The notes under the pieces: model-generated
Seen by the model: the letters and a program-made list of their open reading frames with translations, nothing else
Databases searched by the model: none
What the model was told of the DNA's origin: nothing
Translations under genes and position numbers: made by a program
Shown: one piece after another, positions 1 to 11,656 of the stretch
Numbering within the stretch: the first letter of the stretch is position 1
Layout: each line of letters starts with the position of its first letter
NCBI GenBank assembly: GCA_003024785.1
Contig: PUQB01000390.1
Coordinates: 174,802-238,801, forward strand
DNA: 64,000 bases
Reading direction: 5' to 3'
Source: Selaginella tamariscina
Lineage: Eukaryota > Streptophyta > Lycopodiopsida > Selaginellales > Selaginellaceae

Positions 1-2517
1 TAGCGACCAATCTTAACATTACTAGTAGCCTTGTGAGGGAGCATGAGAGGCGTGGTTGGATGCAAGCGAAGGGCCTCTTTTACAATGCACTGCAAGTAGG
101 GAAGCTGTGCAACGTCTGCTTCAGTCATAACACGGTCCTTGCCTATGACCCTGTCCATCTCTTCATGGGCTTTCTCTTGAACACGCGGATGACGGATAAT
201 CTCCGCCATTGCCCATTCTGCTGATATTGCTGTCGTGTCCATTCCTGCTGTTATCATATCCTGCGTACACAAACTCCCTCAATCTGTGTGTACATATACA
301 TGCCTATACATATATATTGTGCATATGCAGAATGCACACACACTAGCCACGTCGTATACACATGTCTGTGAACTTTCATGTGCATATATGAATTCACTAT
401 TTCTTATATACTTACCCAGAGGAGGCCAATCACAGTGGTCTCACTAAGTCCATACTGATCCTTGAAGCTGAGCAGTGCATCGACAAAGTGCTCCTTACTA
501 GCATCACCCTTCTTCTTGGCTGCAGCATGTTCCTCCAGAATTGCCACAGTCAGGGCGTCCCTTCTTGCTCCGTGTTTCTCAAACTCCCCCTCCTACCAAA
601 AACCATAGCATAGGTATTTACTATTGAGGTTTTGCATATACTATCTATTAAAGTATATAGTTGAACTCATAGATTTATAATTAAAATACTTTTAAAGTTG
701 TAATATAATTATTTAAATACTTACCTGGAGAGGAAACATCCATCGAATAAACGAAATATGTTCTGCAAATGTCAGAGAGGCCCCGAGCCTCATTCCCTGT
801 GCAATGATTGACTTAAACTCTTCACCCTGTGGATCCAGCTTGCCATTTTCATCCACAAATTTCTTTCCAAACACAATCCTGTTTAAGAAATAAATAAGCC
901 ACAAGGATAACGTAAGTACCATTACTATACAACTGAGTTAAAAAACATTCCTATGTAGTGTTACTTACATACACTAGCTTTACTTTGTAATGAGTCGACA
1001 CATCTTTCATGTTATTAAAAAGTTAATTTATACACGGATCATACATACATAATATGTAAAATACAAAAAATTCTTTAAAATGTATCATTTTACTAAGTCT
1101 AGGAGTAGTAAATGTACCTAGTGATATTGTTGAAAGCAACAGCGGACACGTAGTTCTTCACTGTGATTACATTAGAGTCTTTGCAGTCCTTGAAAGAGTG
1201 ACCTTACCATTGCAGACACCTGGCAAAATTATATATATATTTATATATATATTTTTATTCTATTTTATTTCAAATTTTATTCTAATTTTACATGTTAATT
1301 ATACAAATATATTATATTAAAATTTCACAGGTGGCCTTGTTTGTATTGATAAAGTATAAAAATAAAAAAAGCAGTCGGATTTTCCTATAAATAGTGCAAT
1401 CACATATAGTCAATGTCCAGATGTAAAATATACGCAGTCACAGGAATAGATATTTTTGAATTTTGAATTAAAAACAAATATATAAATCAGAGCATAATTT
1501 TCTACAATAATGCACTACTGCACATAACCGCATATCTTATTACTAAAAACTTGCATATTTATATAAATACAGAGTCTTTATATAAGCACGTAGTAGTAGC
1601 ACAACAAGATACGAAATACCATTAATACATTTATATATGTATAAAATTAGTTCATACTAGGATACACTGTGCACATATGAATATATATCAACTATTGAAA
1701 GTCTCTTGAATGCATGAGGTTACTATGTGTTCATCTGTTATACATAGCAAGATATTTTACAACCATATATATGCAATGTACAACAATTAGTTAATACTCC
1801 GAGACACAGTCAAGTACTAGATTTTATACTAATCGAGAATTATGCTTGTTCTAACCCATTGACGAAATATATTTATATAATATATACATATAAGGAATTG
1901 TAACCACCTCTTCCTCACGGAATGAAATCTTTGTGTGTGCATATATATATAAGAATCAAAATTAAGACGGGCAGTTTCTGAAATATATGGAATAGGGGGA
2001 AACCCAAAACATACCTCTTCCTCACGGATCCAACGAAGAGACTCGAGTCGCTTGGGAGTGAAGAGCTCGAGAGTACACAGTTTCCGTACCTTAACATAGT
2101 GATCACCGTAATCAGCCCAGATGAGATCCTGGCCATTCCTGCTGAATCTCGCCGCCGCACGGGTAAGGTACCGAGACGCGAGCTCCTTATCCTTCTCCTT
2201 GAGCGCCTCCTTGGCAAACTCCGCATTTGAGATGACAATGTTGAGATTCGTTCCCATCCACACGGACATGATTGGACCATGCTTCCGGCCCAATCCGTGA
2301 AGCATCTGAAGCGAACTGGGGTTACCTTATGTAGACTTCCGATGATCGGCCAGGGTTTCGGACCCGGCGGCAGGCGCGGCCGTTTGAGGAGTTTGAAGGA
2401 GAGATAGATCAAGAATAATCCGATCGGAATCGTCCAGGCTGTGAATCCATGCAGAAAATGATCACCGTGATTATGTCCGTGGTGATGTCCATGTTGATGA
2501 TGGTAGGGATCCTCCAT
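1..2517 (-). CDS. CYP98A-like: CYP98A-type cytochrome P450, 5' part, five exons visible
   Basis: Probable ER-anchored P450 of the CYP98A family, which 3-hydroxylates p-coumaroyl shikimate/quinate-type esters in phenylpropanoid (lignin) metabolism. Exons on the minus strand by GT-AG sites: 2517-2015, 1219-1118, 878-725, 592-416 and 260 to beyond 1. Seen: a His-rich N-terminus, a hydrophobic anchor, the hinge [32 protein letters not shown], the stretch [23 protein letters not shown], the I-helix AGMDTT and the K-helix EALR. These match CYP98A closely. The C-terminus with the haem-binding Cys lies outside the window. Two single-base frame breaks interrupt conserved sequence, near 2285 in exon 1 and near 1193 in exon 2. 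Everything else is conserved, so I favour assembly indels over a pseudogene, but cannot exclude the latter. The start at 2517 is the only Met before the anchor. Confidence 0.88.
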
Positions 2518-2586
2518 GGCCGCAGCTTCTTTCGTTCGTCTCCTTCGTCTCCTTAAAACCCTAAAATGTGAAGGGCGGATCCAATG

Positions 2587-2662
2587 GTATATATTTAGCC
2601 ACGTGGAGATGAAGTACTGAGTGAATCGGACGGTCCCTTTTTGACAACGGGGGTCACGTGGA
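2587..2662 (-). promoter_or_regulatory. Putative CYP98A core promoter: TATA-like box and two G-boxes
   Basis: Read on the minus strand, a TATA-like TAAATATATA lies at 2598-2589, about 75 bp upstream of the start codon. A CACGTG G-box sits at 2600-2605, directly next to it, and a second at 2655-2660 within a near-palindrome (gggtcacgtggaccc). G-boxes bind bZIP/bHLH factors in plants. The spacing fits a promoter; function is inferred. Confidence 0.5.
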
Positions 2663-2820
2663 CCCCTAGGTTTGAAGGGAAGGTGGAGGCTCCTGAGATT
2701 GACAGCTGTTTAATTTATTAAGTACTGTCTTAATTAAGAAAGCTTCATTATTATAATGGTAGCTGTTTAATTAATATTTACATATACCACTGAAAATTTT
2801 AAATTTTTGCAAATTCATGA
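2663..2820. other. Intergenic AT-rich stretch between CYP98A promoter and A1
   Basis: No gene or repeat recognised. It is AT-rich sequence directly upstream of the CYP98A promoter motifs and ends at the A1 LTR. Confidence 0.5.
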
Positions 2821-2982
2821 TGTTGAGAACTTGGAATATAGAAATGTGTATATATAATTAGCCCAAAAACTCTAATTTATATATAAAGCGAGTGGTCCAA
2901 ATTAAATCCAATCCAACGGTTATTAAAACCCACTACGTTAATAATAATATGTGCACATGCAGTCGTACATATGGATCTTATA
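2821..2982 (-). repeat. A1 3' LTR
   Basis: Nearly the same sequence as 7748-7913 and related to LTRs at 13433-13593, 17219-17379 and 43033-43190. The shared core includes ccaatccaacggttattaaa. It lies at the integrase-proximal end, so it is the 3' LTR for the minus strand. Confidence 0.88.
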
Positions 2983-3009
2983 TCATCCCTCCTCTCGGAA
3001 GGATGTAAG

Positions 3010-4870
3010 TTGGTTAGGGTTCTTTTGTAGATGGGCCTGGATCTGGAGGAACATTAGGAGGAGGCACTGGTGGATTTGTAAGCGGCACAACTTGTTTCCG
3101 TTGCACAAAACGCTTTAATCGTTGCATGTGTACAATCTTCGAAGGATTGGGTTGAATGTCGTGCCGAACCTCATAAACTGTGCCCTACTTGCCATAGCAC
3201 TCAATACAATCCTTTCCACTGAGGAAGAAGACTCTTAGCTAAACCACGTACCGTAAGCTTGAGAAAACGAACCAATACTAGTTCCTCAATCTTGTACTCT
3301 ACAGGAGGACGATGGTACGAGTTGTAATGTTGTTGTTGTTGTACTTGTGCGCGGCCCAAATGTTTTTGACTCTGCACGAACCAATGGAAGAATACTCATC
3401 AGATGCTGATCCCATGACCTAACATCAGCAACTTGTGACATAAGCATATTGGAGAGATGGCAGATAACCATCCTAATCCGAATGTTAAAAGTTCACATAC
3501 TTTGCGATCATCCCCTTGAAAGTTCTGACAAGCTGTTCCACCAAACCATCTGTATGATGATAAGCACTTGTGAAAGTGTGGCGTATCCCTAGTCGAGACT
3601 TCAAAACATAAAATGCCTTAGCCATAAATGAGGACCATTATCCGAGAGAATTCGCTCCAGACAAAAATGCTGAAACACGACCTGGTTAAGAAGAAACTGA
3701 CCAACAGCAGAAGCAGTCGTACTAGCAAGAGCACCAACTTCTACCCAATGAGTTAGGTAATAAGAAGCAATAATAACATATTCATTGACTCCAATCGTCC
3801 TTCCAAAGCACACAGGGGAGTATTGCGAGCTTGGCACCACACACAGCTACGCACATACCGAATCACATCTCCTCGCAACTCCAGCCAATAAAAAGATCTG
3901 CACAGCTTCTTCATCACATGACGATGTCCCATATGCCCACCAAGAATAGGAGAGTCATGGTAAAAATAAAGAAGGTTGTCTTTAAGGCAATATTGCGAAT
4001 GTAAATGCCTGAAAGGCAAGTCATCAGCAAATGATGCAGGATTCTTAAACCCATCACAACCTTTTGAGCTTCCTGAACTTCATCCAAAGACGGCAAATCT
4101 AACTCTGCATTTTGCGGACACTGAACGTCGAGCACATCAACTGCTAATGGTACGAAATCTTCGTCCAAAAAGTCCACTAATGTTGGAATAATTGGTTCTT
4201 TTGGGACAAAAAAGAGAGAGAATGTGGAAGAGGATCTTGAGAAAGAGCATTAGCATCAGCCATGAACTTTCTGGGCAATGAACAATTTCAAAGTTGTAAA
4301 TTTGAAGTTTTAAGGCCCACCGAGCAATACGACTAATCAAATTCTTCCGCTTCGGCAACGAAGTGACTGTTGCATGATCGCCTTCCAACAATGTCCGCGA
4401 ACCATGCAAGTAGGCATGGAGCTTCTCAAAACCCCAAACTGCTGCTAGACACTCCTTTTCTGTTGTGGAGTAGTTCACCTCTGCTGGCTGCAATGTACAA
4501 CTAATGTACGCAATGGGATGTCGTTGGCTAGGAACATTCGTACTCTCTTACATCAATATGCCCTCAAGACTAATGTTTAAAGCATCTACCCGCAAGATGA
4601 AAGGACGAGTGTAATTCGGGTATGCCAAAACTGGAGGATTCGTCAACGGCTCTTTAAGATCTGCAAATGCTTGCTTGCAATCCTTAGACTAAACAAAAGA
4701 AGTCATTGACGACTTCAACAACGCCCACAACAGTGTAGTACGATTTAAAAGACGATCCACTAAACAACTAGATATTGTACCTTGCCAAGGAAGCGTTGCA
4801 CATCATTCACATACTTTGGCATAGGAACTTCAAAACTGCAATTAGTTTGTCAGAATCGACTTGCAAACCT
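3010..4870 (-). pseudogene. pol: A1 RNase H and integrase remnant
   Basis: Minus-strand pieces in several frames. RNase H: QPAEVNYSTTEKECLAAVWG, followed by a connection with GDHATVTSL. Integrase: the zinc-binding region (HDSPILGGHMGHRHVMKKL, then CVWCQARN), the catalytic-core pieces YYLTHWVEVGALAS and RILSDNGP, then a tail ending in proline-rich sequence without a chromodomain. Frames are broken by stops and indels. The intact parts align with the same region of A2 and A4, which allows the breaks to be located. Confidence 0.85.
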
Positions 4871-4876
4871 TTATAT

Positions 4877-5349
4877 TGTCACGACCCGATATAGGATGTA
4901 GGATTCTGGATACAAGATACAAGATATAGGATATGCCTATAAAATATACTTATAGGATATGCCTACAGATATTTCTATAGGATATACCTACAGGATATGC
5001 CTATAGGATATTCCTATAAGATATGCTACAGGATATGCCTAGAGGATAAGGGTCACCATTTTTAGCTCATGACTAGATTAGGCTCATGACCAAATAAGCT
5101 ATTGGAGTTATGAGCATAAAAGGTCCGACCTAATTGTTGATCATTCTACGATCATTCTTGTCTTGATTCTTGTCTTGCTTCTTGCCTTCTACTCTTGTCT
5201 TGTTCTTAGTTCTTATCTTGCTCCTTGTCCTGCTCTTTATTTGCTCATGAGTTCTTAGTTCATGTCTTGCTCCTTGTCCTGCTCCTAAGTCAAGCTTCCT
5301 TGTTCTCGGAATCCTACTCGCTTCCTTGTTCCTAGGTCGTGGCTTGACA
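4877..5349. mobile_element. Solo LTR (473 bp) inserted in the A1 RT region
   Basis: Begins TGTCACGACCC and ends GGCTTGACA, an LTR-like TG...CA with imperfect inverted ends. Flanks are tatat on the left and cacgt on the right. A2 has the unoccupied site (aaccttcacgtgaaat near 15737). tatat differs from cacgt only by C-to-T and G-to-A changes, so it is a decayed 5-bp target duplication. Inside are tandem copies of an ataggatatgcctata-like unit (4920-5050) and CTTGTC-rich repeats (5155-5290). No coding capacity is seen. Confidence 0.82.
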
Positions 5350-5399
5350 CACGTGAAATTCGATAACCCAGATAAGTGGTGTCCTTGGATCCAAACACA

Positions 5400-6540
5400 C
5401 ACTTAGACGGCTTCAACTTCAAACCAAATTCTGTAGCCGATCCAAAACCTTGCGTACATCACCAACATATTCCTTCCACGTTCCATCTGAATGGATTAAA
5501 ACATCATCGATGAAGTCGGTAGTCACCTCCGGCATATCGTAGAGAACCTTGTCCATCATATGTTGAAAGTTACTGGACCATTGCTCAAACCGAAAGGCAT
5601 CACCAAGAACTCGTACAGACGAAATGGTGTCCAAAAAGCAGTATTGGAAATGTTCATGTCAACCATCAGAACTTGCCAATATCCAGAGGCGAGATCTAAC
5701 TTGGTGAACCAATGCTCCGACCCAGTCGATCCAAAAGATCTGCAGTATGAAGAAGTGGATACACATCTGAATAGTTATATCATTTAATGGACGATATTCG
5801 ATGCAAAATTAAATGCTCCCATCCGACTTCGTCACAAGATGAGGTTTGCACGCCCAAGGACTTCAAGATTTTCAGATAACACCTTTCTCCAACATCTCCT
5901 TAACATTTGCTCATAAGATCTTGAGCTCCTCTGGTGACCGACGTTGCACAGGTACCTTGATCGGCTTAACATCCCCAGCTAGAATAGGGTGGCGTGTCAC
6001 AATCTTGGCCCCAGATGACAAGTTGAAGTTGAAAAGATCAACATACTCTTTCTTGAATTGATCAATGACTACAGCATGACGATCATCTAATGGATCCAGA
6101 AAGGGAAATGAGGAATATAAAGGGAAGATGGTTGGAAATAAAGGTGAAACAAAAGTGATGTAAGCAGAGGTGAAAGCAGATGTACGAAGTGGAATACAAG
6201 TGAGAGGAATGAAAAAAAAATGATAAAGAGTCAAACAGAGGGAAGGCTTTTCGAAGTCACACTTGGCATGATTGCGAGTCAGCCAATCCATACCAAGAAT
6301 AAGGTGAAAAGCTTGACTCCGCACCACCCGCAGAGATTGAAGCTTAAGCTCGTAATTGTCCACACGAACAATAATGTTAACTTCATCCTGCGAATAAGCA
6401 TGAGTGTGTCCGTTGTTATACAGAATGAAGACTAGTTCTACTACATGACGCAAATGAAGGTTGCAACGTGTAGCAACAGACTGAAAATTAAAAGACAAAC
6501 TTGAACCTGTATCCACCAACATTAAAAGGAAAACAGGACG
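5400..6540 (-). pseudogene. pol: A1 protease and reverse transcriptase remnant
   Basis: The retropepsin-like protease shows VDTGSS near 6515 and LILGMDWL near 6270. A linker follows, then RT pieces including CIEYRPLND and the active-site box FIDDVLIHSDG near 5490-5525. The catalytic motif reads FIDD where most Ty3/gypsy elements have Y-x-D-D; A2 reads the same. The remainder of the RT palm lies left of 4877, beyond the solo LTR. Internal stops show it is dead. Confidence 0.85.
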
Positions 6541-6665
6541 TGGCGTGTGATTAAATCAAGCTCAAAAAGTAAAGACCAGATGAATTGGTGCCAAGTGAAC
6601 CCCTTGATGATACTCTTGAAAGAAGGATGGAGGGATCACTAATTTATTCGCACAAGGACCCCCCT

Positions 6666-7600
6666 TTACTCGTGCGATTCGTCATTTCCCAGAAGATCCA
6701 CTGCATCTGAACCTTCTACTGCAGCGACGCCAATTGGACATTGTTGACACCAAGGCCTCCACCCTGGAAATGGGGGATGCCAATCGGGAACACATTTATA
6801 GCGCCGATACGTGTGTCCAACCTCATCACACGCCCAACAACGAACTACACGTCCACATCCTCGTCCATGGACTAACCTTGTGCTGGTACACAAGCAGCAA
6901 CAGCATTAACCTCCATCAGAGCAGGTCCATCCCCAACACGAAGTGGAACGAGAGAATGTGAAGGTGCAAGTGGGAGAGGTGACGACTCATATCGTTGTGC
7001 CAGCCTTAAAGCATCGTTAAGAGTCATTGGAGCTAGTGTATACACAAGCCCTACAAGGTCTTGATGAAGTATTGGCCACAACATACCTAACTTGATGTGT
7101 TCCGACATGTTAAGTTCTACACGCAGCAGAAGGCTTCGAAAGCGAATACCAAACTGCATCACCAACTTAGATGGCTCTTGACGAATATGATGCAACTGCT
7201 AAAAAGCATCGTCACAGTTGTCCACATGCCCAAATGCATGTTTGAAGATTTTTGGAAGAAGACTCCAATCTCCACGAGTTGCAACGTCTAGACCATTGTA
7301 CCACTGCACTGTCGTCCCTTGAAGACAAGTAGAAAACTCGCACAAACACTGAGCACCGTCTCATGAATTATATGTGGCAACCATGGTGAAATGGTTAAAC
7401 CAATGGTACACATCATTTCTAGGATTTCCGCGAAAGAAATCCTATTGAACACGAGGGTTTGCAACAGGAGCAGGAGGAGTACCCTGGGCTGTGAATACTA
7501 CCATCAGCTCAGAGTGATTATTCAGTTGCATTCACATGACATCCAACAACTGCATGAGTAACTGCTCCATAGATAAAGGATTTGCTTGTTGTGAATCCAT
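6666..7600 (-). pseudogene. gag: A1 gag remnant with zinc-knuckle-like motif
   Basis: The reading starts MDSQQANPLSMEQ at 7600 and contains capsid-like sequence (FFRGNPRNDVYHWFNHF, TTVQWYNGLDVATRG, LALRLAQRYESS-like). It ends with a Cys-His cluster, RCWACDEVGHTYRRYKC, resembling the CCHC knuckle of retrotransposon nucleocapsids. Internal stops occur near 7535, 7445 and 7200. Gag would package the element's RNA in cytoplasmic particles. Confidence 0.8.
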
Positions 7601-7747
7601 ATACGAAGAAAAGACAAAATCTATAAGAAAGGAATAAATTTAAACAATGGAAAAACTATATATAAAAAGACAAAGAAAATCAACGAAAAAGACATAAATC
7701 CGAGCATTCCGTAAGGACAATTAAAGGTGCCCCTCATGTCCACCAAT

Positions 7748-7913
7748 TTGAGAACTTGGAATATAAAAATGTGCATATCATTACCCTAAAACCCTAATTA
7801 TATATAAGAGCGAGTGGTCTAGATTAAATCCAATCCAACGGTTATTAAAACCCACTACTTAATAATAATATGTGCAAATACAGCCGTACACATGAATCTT
7901 ACAATCATTAATT
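7748..7913 (-). repeat. A1 5' LTR
   Basis: Matches 2821-2982 with scattered changes. On the minus strand it begins TGTAAGATTC and ends in AAGTTCTCA. The downstream leader (ttggtggacatgagg) is also seen after the A2 and A3 5' LTRs and is the likely primer-binding area; I did not identify the tRNA. Confidence 0.87.
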
Positions 7914-9140
7914 AGCTTAATAACATAAACATACAGGTGCAATGTTATATATATATGTATATGTATATGTATACCATAATATAATGATAAATAAGTATAT
8001 CATATATATGTTATTAAACTGTAATTGATTCAAGGTCAATTCATTACCAGAACTACTTGGACAATTTGAGAATTGTAAGGGTCAGTTTGATAATTTTTAT
8101 AAATTAAAAAAAAATATAATTATCAATAAAAACTTATAATCCGTGATATTTAAACAACTAATTAAACACACACACACATATATATTTTAAATTAGAGCCT
8201 ATTTATGTTTATATTTATGAAATTTACTAATGCCCACTTGTTAAACTTTAGCTTATTTCATTTTAAATTTGTTGTAAATTCAAAATATAGATATATAATA
8301 TAAAAATCGTGCAACTTCAAAATTCTCACGGGTAAATAGGTAAATTAAATTTGAATTTTTTTCAAACAGTTTTATTTTTAAACTAAACAATCGTTATTAT
8401 ATATGTCTATATATACATATATCATAATGTTTCAGATCGTAAATGTGTGTATCTATGATCAAAATTCTAACATTTAAACATTTAAAAGGTTGTTATGCAT
8501 GACATCATAGACAATTTAATATTAATATAATATTTAATTATTAAATAAAACATTACAATATACTTAAATGGTGGCAATTGCTTTTTGATATTTTAAGTTC
8601 TTACTAATAATTATTCTAACCTGATTGATATTTAATGTTCATCCTTGTACTTATTTTATCAGGTAATACACACATATATGTATTATATTTCAACTAAAAA
8701 ATATCTAAGTTAATACTAGTATGGGTCTAATTTTGTAATATGCATGTTCTGCATCATTAAAGTAATAAAATAATTATTATAGAAATATATAAGTATTATA
8801 ATTAGATAATAAGTATAAAGTAAGAATATTAACATATTTAGAGAGTAAATACATTAATAAATCATATCTATATATATATGGAACCTGTTTAAATTAAATT
8901 AATACTATTGGAACTAGGTAGTCTTGATTTGTTTAAACAAGTTATTAATTTATATAGTATTATTTTGTTTATATTTCTATGAGCCCAGCATTTTTATTAA
9001 TTAGAGATCATTAATTAATATAGCATTAAGTTAAACAGAAGAAACTTAAAGCTTAACAGTTAAATATGAAATTAATAGTTAAATATATTATCTAAGTTTG
9101 ATTTTTAAGTTTTCATAATCTTTTTCTAATATCATTATTG

Positions 9141-9201
<61 letters not shown>

Positions 9202-10255
9202 CAAAACAGTAATTTAACAACTAATTAACTAATTAACTAATTTGTATCCTTCTAATTTAAATTAAGGCTTAATCATTCTAAATATATCTATATATATATA
9301 TATTCCATAATTAAAACAGCATATGTAAATTCCAAAACTAGAAATCTATGTATTAAAACTTTAATTTAATACTTTGCCACATAACATATATTGGTTTTAC
9401 ATTAATTAAATATTAGCATTACTTCAGCTTATATTATATAGTATCTTCACTTTGTTTTTATATAATACTGAGATTCAACATTATGTTTAATATATCTATA
9501 TAGTGATACTTAGTTTCAATATTGAGAGAGTTAAAAAAAAATACAAAGACAATGGATTCATTAATATAAAGATGTATTTTATTATAGATATTTAAACAAT
9601 ATTAAACTGTTGTCACACGTGGCACAGTGTATCATATGTTGACTCAATTATATGTTCATATAGATTAAGTTCAAATATACAGTTATTATCATATCTACAG
9701 TAATATTCTATTCAAATTAATACTATATTAATTAATATAAAATGGTGCCCTAAAATAAAAATATAAGTTATATTTTAAACAGGTTTTACTGTACATATGA
9801 TAAGTTAGTTATATATAATGTATATGCTACCTACCACAAGGTTGAAATTTAATAGTGGAATGACTTTTTTTTAAAGATATGTTAAACATATAATTAATAA
9901 TGTCAAACTATATAAAATAAATAAATGCTATTTTTAGTTAAATTAGCGGCGTTTCCAACGCCGTTGATTAGATATTTACAAAAGCATATTCTCCACCGTA
10001 CACGTGTCAGCACCGGACCGTACACGTCAGGTGCTAGAGTGGCAGCCGTCACATTGACGGGTTAGTCTTTTAAACAGGAGTTTCATTCTTGTGTGTAGCA
10101 TTCATTCTGGAATTTCATATATATTGTTTTTATTGATTTTAATTTATGTTTTGATCGATTTAATTCATATAGTTTGATTGATTTAATTCATTTCTATTGG
10201 GTTTCTCGAAGAAAGAAGGATCAAAATACCCTTTCTGCCCTTTTCTCGAGCGTCT
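7914..10255. other. AT-rich intergenic region upstream of the RINGv gene
   Basis: No coding sequence or recognisable transposon found. It holds a (CT)n tract at 9142-9182 followed by (TA)n to 9201, an ABRE-like ACACGTGGC at 9615-9623, a small hairpin at 9947-9963 and a paired ACGT-motif cluster at 9994-10028. Confidence 0.6.
9994..10028 (+). promoter_or_regulatory. Duplicated ACGT motifs upstream of the RINGv gene
   Basis: Two copies of accgtacacgt (at about 9995 and 10018), the first containing a CACGTG G-box (10001-10006). They lie about 230-260 bp upstream of the likely start codon in an otherwise AT-rich stretch. Such ACGT-core pairs are typical binding sites for bZIP factors. Regulation is inferred. 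Confidence 0.45.
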
Positions 10256-10857
10256 ATGGGCGATCACATTGTTCTAGACATAGAAAGGTTAGAGCATATA
10301 ACTCGGAAAGGGCAGAAAGGGTAGAAAGGGCGGCACTTGAGGAGTGTAGAATATGCCAAGAGGAGGATGATACAAACAACCTTGAAATTCCTTGTTCTTG
10401 CTGTGGAAGTTTAAAGGTGGTTTAATCTTTTAATTAATCTTTTTAATAAATAGTTTTAATTCATGTTTCTTTTTTTTTAATTATTATTTTTTAATAAATA
10501 GATTTTAGCATGTTTCTTATTTATTATTATTATTTTTAATAAATAGATTTTAATTTTTTTATTATTATGTTTATTATTTATTTATTTATTTGGCAGTATG
10601 CACATAGGAAGTGCGTGCAGCGCTGGTGTGATGAAAAAGGGGACACTATCTGTGAAATATGTCAGCAGGTATATGTGTATGTACATTACATGTGTATATT
10701 TTTTTGTATTTAATTTTTTTTTTTAATTAATTTTTATTTTTTTTTTGCAGCCTTTTAAAGGCTACACAGCACCAATGAGGAATTTACAACACTCGTCTCT
10801 TGTTCCTAATGAGCATCTAAGGTACATGTTTCCTCGTTCATTATATATATCCGTGTG

Positions 10858-10892
<35 letters not shown>

Positions 10893-11130
10893 TTAAGCCC
10901 CGTATTATACTAGTTTGCATAATATATAGAGTATTATCTGTTAGATATATTATTAATTATATTGCATGATTTAACTATAGCAGTTAATAGTTTAATATGT
11001 TCTTATTTTTTTAAAAATCTCGTATACCTTATGTATCACTTCATATACATTTATATATCTATGTTAATTGAGTCGTTTAATGTTGGTCTCTTAATGTTAT
11101 TATATCATTGTAAGTGATGATTATAATATT

Positions 11131-11165
<35 letters not shown>

Positions 11166-11611
11166 CATACACACACACAGATATAATATATATATATATA
11201 TATATAATATATATAATATATATATATATATATATTTCAGGAGTGGAGGGAGAATTGATAGACTTGCATGATTCCCGTGTTATGGCGATGGCTGCAGAGC
11301 GTTATTATCTTCAACAAGAATACGACGATTTTGCCATCGCTAATACAAGCGGAGCTGCTTGTTGCCGCTCTGCTGCCCTCATTGTATGTACACACACGCA
11401 CACACATATGCGTGTGTATGTAAATGTGTATATGTATGTCGTATAGCTATTTTTTTTATAGAATTATATATATGTGTGTGTGTGCCTATATATATAATGT
11501 ATATATATCGATGCTGTGCTGCATGAATACACAAATATATATACCTCTCTTTCTCTCTCTATATATACATGCACCTGTTTGTTTGTACATTAATATTTAT
11601 AAGTTGCTTTT

Positions 11612-11656
<45 letters not shown>

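Larger units (their letters stand above)
2821..7913 (-). mobile_element. Ty3/gypsy LTR retrotransposon A1 (family A, short LTRs), decayed
   Basis: The element is bounded by two similar LTRs of about 160 bp at 2821-2982 and 7748-7913. On the minus strand it reads 5' LTR, gag, protease, reverse transcriptase, RNase H, integrase, a Pro-rich tail and 3' LTR. No chromodomain is visible after integrase. Many stops and frame breaks are present, so it is not autonomous. A foreign solo LTR interrupts the RT region at 4877-5349. A purine-rich tract (gagaggagggatga) borders the 3' LTR. The order protease-RT-RNaseH-integrase is diagnostic of Ty3/gypsy. Target-site duplications are not obvious. Confidence 0.9.

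Noticed and set aside
235-447. Plus-strand frame over the CYP98A intron and exon ends
   Set aside because: Covers intron 4 and is antisense to exons 4 and 5; no protein-like features.
4920-5060. CRISPR-like array of short repeats
   Set aside because: The units are degenerate tandem repeats without spacers of constant length, inside a plant solo LTR.
5130-5402. Basic 90-residue frame as a gene
   Set aside because: It reads through CTTGTC-type repeats of the solo LTR and into A1 RT; composition reflects the repeat.
10853-10892. GT/GA microsatellite as a regulatory element
   Set aside because: Simple repeats of this kind also occur at 9142, 11134, 11616, 23181 and 23391 in introns and spacers. 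Nothing singles this one out.
11138-11446. Frame beginning in (TG)n/(TA)n repeats
   Set aside because: The first half translates microsatellite. Only the part after the splice acceptor at 11240 is coding, as RINGv exon 4.
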